Below, one piece after another: positions 24,062-38,235 of a DNA stretch of 64,000 nucleotides. The first letter of the stretch is position 1; each line of letters starts with the position of its first letter. Both the position numbers and the translations under genes were made by a program. Below the pieces are notes generated by a model. It saw only the letters and a list, made by a program, of their open reading frames with translations, was not told where the DNA came from and did not search any database. This DNA is from Phallusia mammillata (lineage: Eukaryota > Chordata > Ascidiacea > Phlebobranchia > Ascidiidae). The DNA lies in assembly GCA_003260075.1 (NCBI GenBank), contig QLIY01000188.1:44547-108546 (forward strand). The letters run 5' to 3'.

Positions 24062-25764
24062 CATATATGCAGTTGTTTCGGCATTTCTTATTACATTATA
24101 GGTTATTGCCCTAAAACCCGACGCCTTATTGTAAAGATTCTATCACACAACAACACTGTCACACAACGCAAACTTCTACAAAGAAACAAAACACATTTAC
24201 AACCTAACTTCTTAATCGAACTTTTTGCAAATTAAACTCTCAACTGAACTTTAATTCACAACGTCTCATCACACCTGTCAGTTCAAACCTTAGCACGGGT
24301 TCCAGGCAAACTTTAATGGGCCATCTTTAACAACAAAACTCAACAGCTTAACGTATTCACACGAATAGCAAATGCCTTTCAAGCTTTGGTCTTTAACAAA
24401 CTGAGGCCGAATAGTCGAGTATTTGCGTCAAAACCCACAAAGTCATTAAAGGGAGAGGCTTGTTAATCATTAAAAACTTCGGCAAACGCAAAAATGCTCA
24501 TAGATGGCTATCTTTGCAATGACTAGAAGTGAAAATCATTTCAATGGTGTCACAATAGTATGTATGACGTAAGAACTGAAGACAAAAAAGTTAAAAGCAG
24601 CTGAAACGCAGTAAACCGGACAACTGTGACATGACAATCATGGACAATCCGTCTTTGTTTTTAATAAATGTCGAACTTTAATATCAACGGAAGTTCGTGC
24701 TTTGTCACCCAACAAATCCACAGTATGACATCACAATCGCTGATGATTGATGGTGACGTTCCACTAAAAGTTTAAGCGTTGGTAGATTTCAAGGAAAAAA
24801 CGTTTTGAAATAAATGTTTTGGGAAAAGTTGAATTAAAAGTTAATGCTTTTGACTTTTTGTTACATTCTTTTGCAAAACTGTATTTTTTTCCATTTGCAA
24901 CTGATACATTGAAATACTTAAACTTTAAATTTCACATAGGGTCTGAATCAGCAATGCACAAAACCTGAATTAGTCAGAAGCAGGATTCGAACCCGCGACC
25001 GAAAAGCTTGCCCCCCCCCCATACATTGAAATACTTAAACTTTAAATTTCACATAGGGTCTGAATCAGAAATGCACAAAACCTGAATTAGTCAGAAGCAG
25101 GATTCGAACCCGCGACGGAAAAGCTTCAGGAAGACGATTACAAGACTTGTTGGACACGTCATCCTACTCGTTGAAAATTTGTAAACAATTGTGCTTTTGT
25201 CGCAAAAACGTCACAGGGCATAAAGTCATATGTACGGCTCTTAAGGGAAGTTATTTTATCACTTGTTTACTTAGGCTTAGCACAACTTAATGAGTTAACA
25301 GGCAGTTAAGTGTGTAAATATGGCAGCTAACAAAGTTGGCTCCATGCAATTTACTCGTTAACTACTTTCGGTTTGAGCGGGAAAAGCTATATTAGGCAGC
25401 ATTCTTTACCTATTTATTCTTGACCATCTTATCTGATGCATGATAGCGTAATGTCATTGGTTTGATTAAAACATCTTTATCTCAACCGGCTAATTCTGTA
25501 CTGTCGTTGTCAAGCAGACAATCAAACAAACGAATGAGCATTGTTGCGTCACAATTGAAAAAATCGATGGACAATCAAATCACGAAAGCTTAACGTCACA
25601 TCGAGATATCGGTTTCGGAAAAATGATGGAAATATGACAACAAGACCAAGTATTAGTGGTCGCAGGAGCTGGAATAGATAAATATAAGGAGAAATATTCT
25701 GATTGAACCGGAAATAAATGTTAAGACCAACCCATCACTAATTTAAACTTCATATGGTTAACAA

Positions 25765-25935
25765 ACATCACGAAACTTTAACGGGATAAACTAATATCAC
25801 GAAACTTTCACGACATTAACTAACATCACGAAAATTTCACGAGATTAACTAACATCACGAAACTTTCACGAGATTAACTAACATCACGAAACTTTCACGG
25901 GATTAACTAATATCACGAAACTTTTACATAATCAA
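25765..25935. repeat. 29-bp tandem array, about six copies
   Basis: The unit, close to catcacgaaactttcacgag plus attaacta and a base, repeats with period 29 and a few substitutions per copy. No C-run is involved, so it looks like a real minisatellite. Confidence 0.85.
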
Positions 25936-28900
25936 CAAAGATCACGATCATCATAAACTCACATTAAATCTGAAAAAAGGACAACGTATTTTTGATTAAA
26001 TTGGGTTTTGTTTTGGGTTAAGTAGTTTTATTACCATTGCATTGAACATACAAAGCTTAAATCAGTTCTAAAAGTGCGTGAAAACTATACAGTAGGTATT
26101 TACATTTTATCGCAAGTACGCTTACAGTTGCGTTAAAGTAACACAACAGCTGGGTAAAAAATAGTCTTGTAAGCTCACTAACACAAGTCTGACCAATCAT
26201 ATAAGCCTGTACTACAGCTGTTGTCATGCCCAGGGAATTTAACTACTAGCTTTAACTAACTGAAACCGATTAAAGAACTTAGCATATCGCCTTTCAACAC
26301 CTTGCCTTGTATTGTGACGTCATAATGGTCAATTGTTTACATTATATTGTAAGAACTGACACTTACAATGGGCATTGTTAGATGTGGAATGCGTCAGTTT
26401 AAAGATAATTATCGATTATAATTGGCGCTAAAGTTGTATTGTAAATGTGAAACATACAAATAGATTTAGAAGTATTTGGGCGGATGTTATCATATTTTGG
26501 GAAAGTAACCTCAGATCTTGTACATATTATTGTTGCTTCGACGAAACTTGGATAGATTCCCACCCAGTTTCGACATTCACCAAACAAAGGGGTGAAAGCT
26601 GGGTTTCGGCAAACCAAAAAATGTTGGATGACGTTACTTTTGGTGCGCACGGAATTTACTGCAACTGTTAAGAATTTTCAAAAAGAAATTGTCAGTGATG
26701 CTGTTTTTCGTTAAAAATATATATATCTACCACAGTAGTAAAAATTGCACAAATTCTACTTTTCAAACGTTAAAATTGTGAAACCAATACACTAAAATCG
26801 CATTTAAAAGACTAAAAATACCTCAACCAAGAATTTCAAACCCGACAAAAAATATCAATATTTCACACACAATTAATTACAAAAGTTTTGTCACATGTCA
26901 CTTTTTTGACCAACATGACTACGTTTTAGGTTACATCTATGGTCATTTTGTTCCCGAGTTAAACTACAGTCGTTAGCAAATCTAACAAACTTTACGAATA
27001 TCGTGTGCCTTCGCCCATGTAATACAAGACTAAAACAAAAACTGTTCAAAATTTCCTTCGGCATAAGAAATCTACATGACACGAGCCACGAGCATACTCT
27101 GTAGCACAAACGTAGTGACAGTAATATTCCAGTGATACAAGTGAGAACGTAGTGACACTAATAAAACCCACTGAGGGACAACGCAGCTATTCCCTAATGA
27201 TAACAAATATGCGCAACACATGCCCTGCGTAAACCAGATGGGAATTGGCAGCGTTTCTGGTCGTTTCAAGCCAATATTACGCATAACACAATAAATATAT
27301 CGTGTGTGGTGTAGTGTAAGGATGGGCCAAAATAACCAATATCTGTTTACGAGATACTTTACAAAACAACACCAAAAAACAAATGCCAAAATAACTTCGA
27401 GGTCTATTTATTGAAGCGGTCACTAAACAAGCTTTTTGATTTAAGGAACTGAAATATTGTAACAAACAATAAACGCAGTGGTGGTTGATTAATTATTTAT
27501 ATTTATATTTTCAAATGATTTTCTTGGTATACATCTCTAAATTATCAAAAACGTGATTTGGAAGTAAAGTAATAGAATTGGCAAATTGTTACAACACAAC
27601 GTAGGGATCCAGTGCGATAAACTTTAAAAGCAAAGGTTTGAAAGATAACCTTTTTAGCCACAAGATATTCAAGACCTAGAAAAACAAGACCAAAAGGCGT
27701 TGGTCTGAAAACATCTGACAGTGGCCCTGCCCTCTTATAAGGCGGTGTTTGAAAGTTTATAATTGTGGTAATAAGCTTCTGCTTACAGAGCAGCAATTAA
27801 GCCTCGCTCCCACGGGCAAGATGGTCGGGTAGCGGATTAAACTCACGAAGATACGTGTATGGGATGGATCGTGTAATTAAACATCGTCTCAACAATGCGT
27901 CGTATGCTTACAGACGTTATTGGGAACTAGACTAGTTTGTTTATAACACAACACAACGATCGACTAGACAGCTGGCTATAATGTTTCTGGAATTTTAACA
28001 TAATCAACAGTTCATACAACCTCATCCAGTTTAAACTAAGTCGAAAAACCATTTCCCGGAATAAACGTGATTTTTTTCTACTTTCTGTTGTTTAATTATT
28101 TCGTGTATATTTTTCGCAACATAGTGAACCCAACTTAACTAAGGTAAGGTATATATGAGTGTGTCGTGATCGCTGGTCTGCATAGACTCCATAGACGCTT
28201 CAGGTCTGATCCCAGTTATGAATTTACGTTCATCTAATGCTGTCATTTTAGCATTAACCCAAACTGTTGATCAGAAACATGAAATCAAACATTTTACGCC
28301 ACCAACCTGACCAACATATTAAACGCTTTTGCGACAATTGCAAAATATATTCCTCTTATAAACCTGAATTCCATCCAGTTCACACACCTTGCATGTGCAC
28401 ACTAACAAAAACATCACCTCACCGTGCCAGCAAAATAACCACATCACATCGCATGCAACCAGCCACTGCGACAGGCCAGGTTAAACTCTACAAATCCGTG
28501 CAGTTGTATTGATCTTGCAACGAATGACGGTATCCAAGGTCGAACGAGTGGAACCGCCATATGTCACAAAGAACTATATTACGTCATAATGCAATACATG
28601 CAATGGTAGAAGAAAGGTGCGGCATTTGAAACAATAAAGCCATCGAGATTATAAACACTACATTACGTATGCAAGCTAACAGGTTTTAAAAGTGCGTGTA
28701 AACTATACATCATATGTTGCAATCTATGTTTTAATCACAAATACGTGCATAGTATCGCAAACGTAACACAATGGCTGTGTAACAAAAATATCTACAAAGC
28801 AGAACGGTATAAGTTCGCTAACACAAGTTGGATCGTAACTACCAAAGTGCAACGGTTGGTTACAATATGTTTCATTAAATTCTGTATTTGGTTCAGAAAC

Positions 28901-29794
28901 TTGTTTAAATATAAAGCAGCTATTGTCGTAAACAGATTGTTGGCCAGATTTATTCTTATTTAAAGCAAAAACCTAAACTCCAAGCCTGTCAAAGTCAACA
29001 GCGTTTTGCCTAAACTTCCTCGTAATGACGTAAAAATATTCTCATGTTGGTCACGTGACATCTCTGCACAAATTCAAGTTGCATCACATGATAATTAAAC
29101 GTGCGTTTTAGAGTTTCAAACTACTCTCTGAGGTTTTGTAGTACAAGAGACATTTCGCATAGCCAATATGTATGCACAACGACAAGCACGAAAGACTTAA
29201 CAACCAGAACTACAGTGTTTCGTTAAACTTAAACTTTCCTTTTGTTCAACTGGCAATTATAAACAATTCGTATGACGTTCTTACGTCTCATTCGGGGCGT
29301 CTTCATAAGGGTAATGACACACGCCGGAATTGTTATAGTTGGCAGTTAAGCAAGAGCAAAGTGTATGAAATATGCCTGTCAACCACACTATATTCGATTC
29401 TTTAATCTATTTGCAATCTAATCAACCATAAAAACGCAAAAATAACTAACTAATCCTGTAATTCATCGTCCACTTACAAAACTATTTACTGACACTAGCT
29501 TAGTTGATCGGCGTTTTCCTTAATATAAACAAAAACGACTGCAGGCTGCTGAGCCGGTAGTGATGCGCTGCTTGCAATCATCCTTGTGGCCGAAACGTTA
29601 TTTCCGTGTGAAGAAGTGACGCCCCAATGGGTGTGCGGAAGAATGCTGGCTAGTGATTGGACAATACGGTGTGTTACGTGAGTAATGGACAATCTGGAAG
29701 GACGGATGTCAGTCCAGCATATTTTACAAGAGGTAATAAAGTACCTGAAGGTATAAAGACGCACTGCTTATATTTTTTTTAGTGAAAAAAAATG

Positions 29795-30090
29795 AGAAAA
29801 AACATTTTGGTCTCATCTGAGATTAACACTTATCACAACGGTTTACAGTTTACAAGTTTACGGCCTGTTAGTTCTGCATAACAGTTTCTTTTAGTTGCAG
29901 GGAATAGTGCGAAGGTGAGGCCTTAATACTGCTCATATATTTCAATGTATGGGAAAAAAGGATTTTGGTCTCAACCGAGTTTAACATTTATCCTCACAAC
30001 GGTTAAGTTTTCGACCTGTGAGTCTTGTATAACAGTTTTTGTAGTAGCAGAGAATATTTTATAGACGGGGCGCTAATACTGCAAGTACCT
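29795..30090. repeat. Diverged tandem duplication, period about 155 bp
   Basis: Two copies begin near 29800 and 29960, each with attttggtctca, then a region ending in ...ataacagttt and ...taatactgc. They differ by many substitutions and have no C-run between them, so this is older than and different from the haplotype-type duplications. Confidence 0.7.
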
Positions 30091-33075
30091 TACTTTTAAA
30101 TCGACCTACTTTAGGTATAAACACACGTTTTGAAATTCGAAATAACGCTACCTCTAAATTCAACCTTTCATTTCGTCTCAGTTGCTTTATCTAACAATCT
30201 GTGTACGTGCCTAAAACACAACATAAAATCCAGACGTCAAATGCCATCGTGGTGCTGTGCTGGCGTAACTTCCAATGATGTATGACACGAATGCAGACTG
30301 GTGGAGTGAAGCGACTTTTATGGACATGTTGAGGAATTATAAAGCGGGTTTGATTTACAACAACAATAAGTCAGTTAAACTTTTAGCACCGCTGCCACAA
30401 CTTCTACCGTAAACGTTAAAACAAAACAGTTTGTGTCTTCAACACAAAATTTTTACTTTCAAGGCTGAATCAAGTTTTTATTGTATTTACTGAAACCAGA
30501 CTAAAAACACACACACACACACAGAAGTTTTTTTAAACCTTTTTCTACACAATAATCTCGCATACACGGCTGGCCGCAACCTTTCTCTCCTGTGCATATT
30601 GTACTTACTGAAACTGGACGTTTTACAAAAGCATTTCCTATCACAAAATCTCGCATGCAAGGCTGACTTCAGCTCTCACGCTGTTATCTGTCGCATTAAA
30701 ACTTTCAACAAAGAAAGTAACGAGCGCTAACAATTCAACTCTCCAACCTAGCTCATAATTCCAACACAATAAACCTTTACTGGAACAAACACAGCAAACC
30801 AGCCAGAAACCGAAGTTCACTGGGCCACGGATTTCCTAATCCAATTATCACCAATGGCATTTTGCCGCAGCATCATTCATCAAAAGCGCCAACTTCAATC
30901 AAACGCATTATTGCGTCACAATCCATGCGCGGCTGCTTCATCTATCAAACATAATTGCCCACTTGAATGGGCGCGACGCATGCTAATTGTGACGCAACAA
31001 ACCACGCCGGAAATGACTTTGACACGTCACAAAGGAAGGAAAGCATGAAAGTTTGGCAAGGAAGTGGTGTGACAATTTGTTTGGGGTAAAATCAGCGAAC
31101 CAATCATGGTTGTATTGTGACGCCACAATGGTGCATCGCGTTGAATCGCGGTAAAGTCGTTCCACTACAATTAAAGTGAAGTAGTTTCCGCTTTCTGGAG
31201 GTTCTTGGCAAAATCTCGAACTTGACGTTTTTTGGCAGACACGGCCTGAAACTGGCGTGAGAAAATTCGAACTGCGCGCTTTATTTGGAGATCACGATTG
31301 CAGATTATGTTCTACAACGAAACTTTGACTTTTACAAGGGGGTTTAAATCCATCAGATGGTAGAGACGACTTCCAGTGTCACTCAAAGACTTGAATGTCT
31401 GCATGACCTTTGACACAAAGATAAACAACAATTCATTGGCAGAGTTTGTGGAAGGAAGCTCTTGGAGTTTAAGTTGCAGATAGCATGGACTATTGCTGTG
31501 TGAAAGGGTTTCTTCCCACGTAAAACTACACACGATGTTTAGTTTTAAAGTTGTGAGCTTGATTCACATCTCGTCAAGTCAAATTATATTTGCATTGTTA
31601 CCTTATCATATTGTCATTGGTAAATAAACACATACAACAGCAAGGACACCAAAAAAATTGGGTTATCAAGTTAAGCATCCAATCTTACATACCTTGCATC
31701 AAAACTTATCCCGAAATAGATAAAAATATATTTGTAAAAACAAAACACCTTCATCAAACAATTTTTTGATAATTTAAAGCATATTCTAAACTAAATTACA
31801 AGCAAATAATATTTTTGATCTATTTTCTGTCTAAAAGTGTAAACAATACAACAAAATAGGTTTTTGTATTTGACCAGTCAATTGATAGGTTTGCCAACCC
31901 TACCAGTACCAATACTAAATGTCTTCATAAAAATAAACCAATAACCAAAACAACATTTTATAAATTTCCTCTGTCATATTAATGCAAACCAGCCACTTAA
32001 ACTTTAGTGAATTAAATTGACAATCAGAAACCAAAGTTTCCCAAGGGACAAAACTTGATTGATCCCCACAAGGTCAAACAAGGTCACACAGTTTACTATC
32101 TACCGACTTTTTTGCCCATTGTGGTTTATTCAACCGAAACTTGTTTAAATTGTACACATTTTACAACTTCATTATAGATTTTTTTCACAATGCCTAAAGT
32201 TTAATAGGACTGCAAGATTGCTTTTTAATCCCTCTTTTATTCAATTAAAATCTCACTGACACAAAACTTATTAAAACCATGCAGTGAGTGCATTTGGTTT
32301 AACAGTTACTAAGATAAACATTGAAATGTTTCATGTGGGTATACTTTGCACTGGTTGTCTGAATACAAAATAATAAAAAACAAATAAAAATGTATTTTCA
32401 AACCAAACTCCAAACATTTCGCATAGTTTCAAACAAAACAACATTTTTGGCAACGAAGCATGAATACAACAACACCTACAACTAACCTGAATTATAATTG
32501 AAGTACCGAAGGCTGCAACACATTAGCAATCACACACCCCCCCCCCAGGTCAAACAAGGTCACACAGTTTACTATCTACCGACTTTTTTGCCCAAAACTT
32601 GTTTAAATTGTACACATTTTACAACTTCATTATAGATTTTTTCGCCCCCCCCCCTTCCCGATTCCCGGGAATGAAAAAATCCGGGAAATAGAGGAACCCT
32701 AGCACAAATACAGACAGTTCCCCCCCCCCCTCATTGGTCCATACATCAACAACATTTTACACTGCACATTGCACAAATACAGACAGTTTGCTGTGTCGTT
32801 TCACTGAAAACTGTTGCTGGCGAGCGCCACCGCTGTCAAAAATTCACACAATTTTGAAAAATATAAAATGACTTCTGATTCTAAACGAAACGTTAATGAT
32901 TTTTCCTTGACCATTTGGCAGTGAAAATAATTGCTCCAACAAAACAAAAAACACAATTCTATTGTCAGTAAAAAAAAAATACAAATAGAAATCACATTTG
33001 AAAAATCCCCTAGTTTTTTTTTTGAAGGGGAACTTTTAACTTTAATCAACAGCCAGTTGTTTTACATTAGTAGCA

Positions 33076-34382
33076 ATGTTTAGTAAGAAAAAGAAAACTT
33101 CTAAGCCGTCCATCATCCCAGTTCGCCCCTCCCCTCCTGCAGATGAAGAAATTATTCGAGATATTTCAATTGCACCTGATGATGATGTAGTTTTCACAAC
33201 TGTTTTAAAAGATGAAGGTAAAAGGAATAAAATGAATGTATTAACTAATTATTAAATTGTGTTTGAAAACACAGAACTTATGGCTAATGGAGCCTGTTCT
33301 ATACCTGAAATGCAATAGAATAAGTCTATATCTCAGTACTGGTACATATAAATCGGTGCAAAAAATAAGCAAACACATTAGATAATAATGATCACTGTTT
33401 TGTTCCCAATGCCTTTAATATTACTTGCTCCTACATTAGTTTATATACACATGTTTCAGAGATAATATAAATCTCTTGGTTTTTCTGATAAAAACGTTCA
33501 AAGCAGGAAAGTGGTAAAAACCATTCAGTTTTAATCACTAAGGTATTGCTACAATTATTTTTTGCAACAGATGAATTTCATGACGCTGAAGCATCGGAGT
33601 TGTGGGACAGTGACCTTGAATTCGAAGATGCCCTTGAAGAAACTGAAGAAAACATCCAGCGGAGATTTGAAAAGGTTGGTATGATCCAGTCTGCAGAGTG
33701 TGGCAGCTGCACGCATGATTTTAATTTGGACCAAGGGCATTTAATTGGCCTGTCTTGACCTCTTTTACTTGTTTTGTGCCTGCTAAAATAGGTATTGCAC
33801 GCAAACTTACGGGTCGTGCACGCGCACACGCGGGACATGTAGGTCCTGCACGCGCGAGATCTCGTCGGAAACTGCCATGTTCTGCAGACTGGGGTATGAT
33901 CAACCTATAAAACTCCTGTTTAGGGTTTTACACAAGCGGAACTTTTTGTTTTAGTGTAATGAATTGTGTTAGCAATTAACCACTGGGCTCACAGTGTAAG
34001 CTGTCGCCCAGATGACCAAGTGGTTGGCTCAAACACATTGTGGTCATCGCACAGTTTTAAAAAAATTTACTAATGTCAATGAAAGTATTTGCAAAATACT
34101 ACACAAATTGGAAAGAAATCTACACAGGATACATACAGTTGCATTTGTTGCAATGATTTTAATTAGCAAAGCATTTTGAATAATTCTCACAACAAAATTC
34201 AACTTTTTCAGATTTGCAGGTTTGTTGAAATCAATAAAACACTTCTAAAAGAGCAAGAAAATATGAAAGACTCCTGCCTTCGACTAAAAGAATCTTGTGA
34301 TGAAATTAATCGAAATACGACAGAACTGGAAAATAAACTCAAAGAAGGAAAAGAATCTGCTGAATTATCTGTCGAAACCTGA
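33076..34382 (+). CDS. UPF0449 / C19orf25-like small protein, complete
   Basis: Three exons join in frame: 33076-33217, 33571-33674 and 34212-34382, giving 138 residues. The N-terminus is basic and Ser/Pro-rich with IIPVRPSPPADEEIIRDI, followed by an acidic stretch and a C-terminal coiled coil (about residues 83-130, ending in ELENKLKEGKESAEL). The order basic, RPxPP, DVVFT, coiled coil matches the vertebrate C19orf25 (UPF0449) family, whose molecular role is not established. The vertebrate protein is about 118 residues; the extra length here is the acidic segment. A splice-acceptor-like tttacattag lies four bases before the ATG, which could be a spliced-leader acceptor if the organism trans-splices. 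That is an inference. Confidence 0.8.
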
Positions 34383-37300
34383 TACAGCAGAATCAGTTGA
34401 AGTTGTTTTATTCTTAAATGTGGTGCAATGTTTTTGTTGATTGCGTTATTTTAATATTTTTATGCATTTAGTGAAAGATAAGAGGAGCAACCAATACAGT
34501 CATAGTGCTGTTTGTAGCTTATAATTGAATTTATTTGAATGCCAATAATAAATTGTCCGAAATATTTATTCAGAAATATAAAGACTCTATGGAGATATTG
34601 GTTTCATAATAACCGATCCAATATTTGCTACCCAGATGCAAAAACTTTGTTCTCTTTGAAGGTGCAGACAGAGCACACTGTTTCGACCTATAAGGTAAAA
34701 CATTGGCCATACTGGCTAGCGTAATCATACACCACTCCGTTTGTTGGACTTAACAGGTTACCGTTATTGGTGTTATGATCCTAGGACAATATTAAGACAG
34801 TGGCCAGCTTAGTACGTGTTCCCTGCTTACTGAAACAAAAGTATTTAATGTTGTATTTAGGAGCGAGTAAATTAAACAAAGAGCTTTAATAAATAAACCC
34901 AGATTCTGTTAAACCCTTTGGCAGAAACATTTGCTCCTGCGGTTGTTGTATGGTTTTGCTTTTTCTTGAGGAGCAACTTTCTATTTCTGGCTTATTCTGC
35001 AGTACGTGGCAAAAGCAGTTGACAGTAACCAGTAATGGCAACCGGTTCGCTGATCTCATAAAATTTCGTGAGACGGCGCCAAGATTGTTTTTTCTACAAT
35101 CCCATTGAAAAACTGGTGATGCGAGCGCGAGGTATAGTTTGTCTTATCTCACAAGCAATTCTTGTATATTACGTCGCAAGTAACAAAAGAAGGCAATTGT
35201 TCACACACAATTAACAATTGTAGTCTCGTCTGTGACGCAACAAACTGGTTTTGGATCATTTCTGAGTGTTGTAATCCTATGAAACTAGGTAATGTAAATA
35301 ATATCAATTCTACACATCGTCAATGGAAAACTCTCGTAAGGGATAGATTAGTTTTTTAATGTTACAAAATTATCACTACAATTTGGCAAACTAAAAAATG
35401 TGGTCGCGGGCCGGATTAAATAACCTCGCAGGCCGGATCCGGCCCGCGGGCCGTAGTTTGGTGACCCCTGTTCTAAACTATTGAGATTTTATGCCAACAC
35501 AACGCAAGCTGGTGTTGTTTGTTTAATGTCAATTAGCAGCCTTTGTACAAATTCAACAAAACACAATGAAACAAGGAGAAGGGCAGTTAATGCAAAATGC
35601 TAAAACATTTCATTCAAATACAAATTTTGATCAAGAGTTTCAAACAGCAAAATGAAATTTTATCTTTTCTTGTAAATGATTTTAATGAGATGAATTTGGT
35701 CAGTGTGTTTTGGCACAAGTACTAGTAATGTGCACCGATGCAAAAAAGTGTACCACTGAAAATGCATATTTATATTCAAACATTATATCATAGTAATATA
35801 TGAATTGTCACAATGCCAATTGTTAACAATGAGTTGCATCACAATGCAATTCAACACTCCATATAAAAAATATAAAACACAATTTCATCGCTATTACAAT
35901 CAGGATTAACACTACAACGATAAACAATGATTTTGCGAAGAAACTAAAACAGCATGCGACGTGAAAATACAAAACCATCATTAGTTAGTTACAATAATGT
36001 GTTAAAATTGCTGGTACAAAATACATATTGGTGAACTTAATACAAAAATGTAAAATATAAAAAGCAGCTCATATAGACAGCTTGTCAATCAACTCTGAAA
36101 CCTGGAAAATATGGAAAAAAAATCAATTTAAGAAATTTTTAAATAGTTTTTTTAATGTGATAACATGCCATTTATATACCTGTCAAATTTTGGGACAATA
36201 TCTTTAAGTTTGGTTGAAATTACACCAAAGCTTAAAGCACAGTCATATCACCAAAAAAGCCATTCATGCATTGAACTATTTGAGACCACCTAAAAAATGT
36301 CTTCTTTTAAGTAATTTGAAATTTTTACTTTATTGCATGTCTTAAGTGAATTAATTGATGTGTTTGTTAAAAAATATTAACAGACTTTTCAACATGGTTT
36401 TAGTCTTTTACTAAAAATTTAGCAAAAATAAGTTTTAGATGAATAGGTTATATTAAGTGACACAAACTCATGTGAAAACACAATGATGATTCACTCACAA
36501 ACACTCATGAAGCAATCACATGAAAATATTTATGATGTACCTTGTCTAAGTGACGAAGGTTTTCCGTTCAAATGTTGCCAAATCTGTCAGCACAACACAC
36601 AAAATGTTGGAATTTCAAACTGAACTTTGTTAATCAGGGAAAGCATGCAAAGCAAACATCTACGGGAAATCATGGCAATGCAAGCTTCACATGAAACAAA
36701 TCAACCAACATATCCTTTACCTTTTGTTTGCCCCAAAACTTGTAGCAACTTACTAAATTGTAGGGACATCGAAACGTTGGCATATTACAATAAAAAAACT
36801 GCCGGAAGAGCTAAAAATTCTGTTATTACTAAATGTAGGTTTTTTGACAAAATATAAAACTCAAATTATGATTTTTGATTCAATTTCCTCAATGAAATTA
36901 AGAAACTGAAATCTAAAGATTACTTGAAACCTAAGTAAATTTAAAAATTGTTGAAATTTTTAGCAACAACATGGTGTTGATGTGGCAAAGCAATTTTCTG
37001 GGAAATAATCAATAAACACCAACCATCCATGGCAGACAATTGTACCAGGTCCCCCCCCCCCATTTGATCTACACATATGATTGTTTTTGCAAGCAAAATC
37101 GAATGGGTTCCCACACGGGCGTTTGTGCGGATCTACGGTAAACAAACATCTCCCCCCCCCCTTATTTTCAAAACACTACCCTCCGCAAACAAATATTCAC
37201 AAGCTTGATTAATCCAGCAATTACTTTAATTGGTTGATTTTTAACAATTCAAGTGAATAAAATATTTTTTTCACCCAGAATAACCATAAATCTGCTGCAT

Positions 37301-38235
37301 CCAGGATTACAACACCAGTTATTTTGTCAATTTTACCTCATGCAAACTAAATTAAAGTTACAATACCAAGAAACTTCTATTCTACCTTGCTTATGCTTTG
37401 CTACTAAAGTAGGAAAATCACCAGTTTTTTGTGCTAATTCTGCTATTGCAACATTCCAGTTTAGTCAAAAATACTTCTACAAGTATGCACAAAACATGCT
37501 ACATCAGAAAAACTTCTTTGAGTGAGCAGGCATTTTTAACAAATAATCACTAAACTGCCCCCCCCCCTTTGGATTAATAACTAACATCTGTCCAAATTTG
37601 AATAAATTTGAAGCATTCTTTCTTGACCAAACACGTATAACAAACCAGCGTTAGACAGGAAAAGAAAAAAAGAAAAAAAAAATACGGACAAAAACAATAT
37701 GTGTCCCCTTCTAGAAGGGGACCCATAATAATCAATAAACACCAACCATCCATGGAAGACAATTGTACCAGATTTATTTTCAAAACACTACCCTCCGCAA
37801 ACAAATATTCACAAGCTTGATCAACCAAGCAATTACCTTAGTTGGTTGATTTTTAACAATTCAACTGAATAAAATATTTTCTTCACCCATATTAACCATA
37901 AATCTGCTGCATCCAGGATTACAACACCAGTTATTTTGGCAATTTTACCTCATGCAAACTAAATTAAAGTTACAATACTAAGAAACTTTTGTTCCACCTT
38001 GCTCATGCTTTGCTACTAAAGTATAAGTTTTTGCTACTAAAGTAGGAAAAATCACCAGTTTTTTGTGCTAATTCTGCAATTGCACCATTCCAGTTTAGTC
38101 AAAAATACTTCTACAAGTATGCACAAAAACATGTTACATCAGAAAAACTTCTTTGAGTGAGCAGGCATTTGTATTTTTAACAAATAATCACTAAACTTCA
38201 TGCAGTCATGCACAACATGCCATACAAACTTCATT
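34383..38235. other. Intergenic region rich in repeats
   Basis: It contains a copy of the GACCTATAAGGT repeat family (34660-34695), a fragment of the hAT element family (35014-35076), the end of another hAT-like element with a GGCCCGCGGGCC palindrome (about 35400-35475), and a haplotype-type duplication linking 36960-37540 with 37700-38200. C-runs lie at about 37051, 37151 and 37558. No coding exon is supported. Confidence 0.55.
35014..35076. mobile_element. Fragment of the CAGTGGTGGGATT hAT element family
   Basis: It matches the inner part of the element at 7758-7937 (gacagtaaccagtaatg, aaccggttcgctgatctc) but lacks both ends. Confidence 0.7.

Larger units (their letters stand above)
20920..33075. 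other. 12-kb stretch without a supported gene
   Basis: I see no exon with convincing protein character on either strand. It holds hAT-like elements (23889-24061 and probably 21832-22278), haplotype-type duplications at 21095-21480, 22239-22390, 24906-25130 and 32071-32640, a 29-bp tandem array (25765-25935), a diverged tandem duplication (29795-30090), a CA repeat near 30508-30524 and tRNA-like B-box fragments near 24980 and 25095. Upstream control DNA of ARHGAP39 should lie at its left end. Confidence 0.55.

Noticed and set aside
23727..24101. 124-residue plus-strand ORF
   Set aside because: More than half of it reads through the hAT element at 23889-24061, so it is not a conserved gene.
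25765..25935. CRISPR-like array
   Set aside because: The repeats are directly tandem with no unique spacers, and the DNA is plainly animal.
31312..31533. 73-residue minus-strand ORF
   Set aside because: Protein-like in places but with no flanking exons, splice phase or family support.
36069..36101. Possible last exon VSELIDKLSI-stop on the minus strand
   Set aside because: A good acceptor and a plausible peptide, but its phase does not fit the preceding exon, which has its own stop at 38236.
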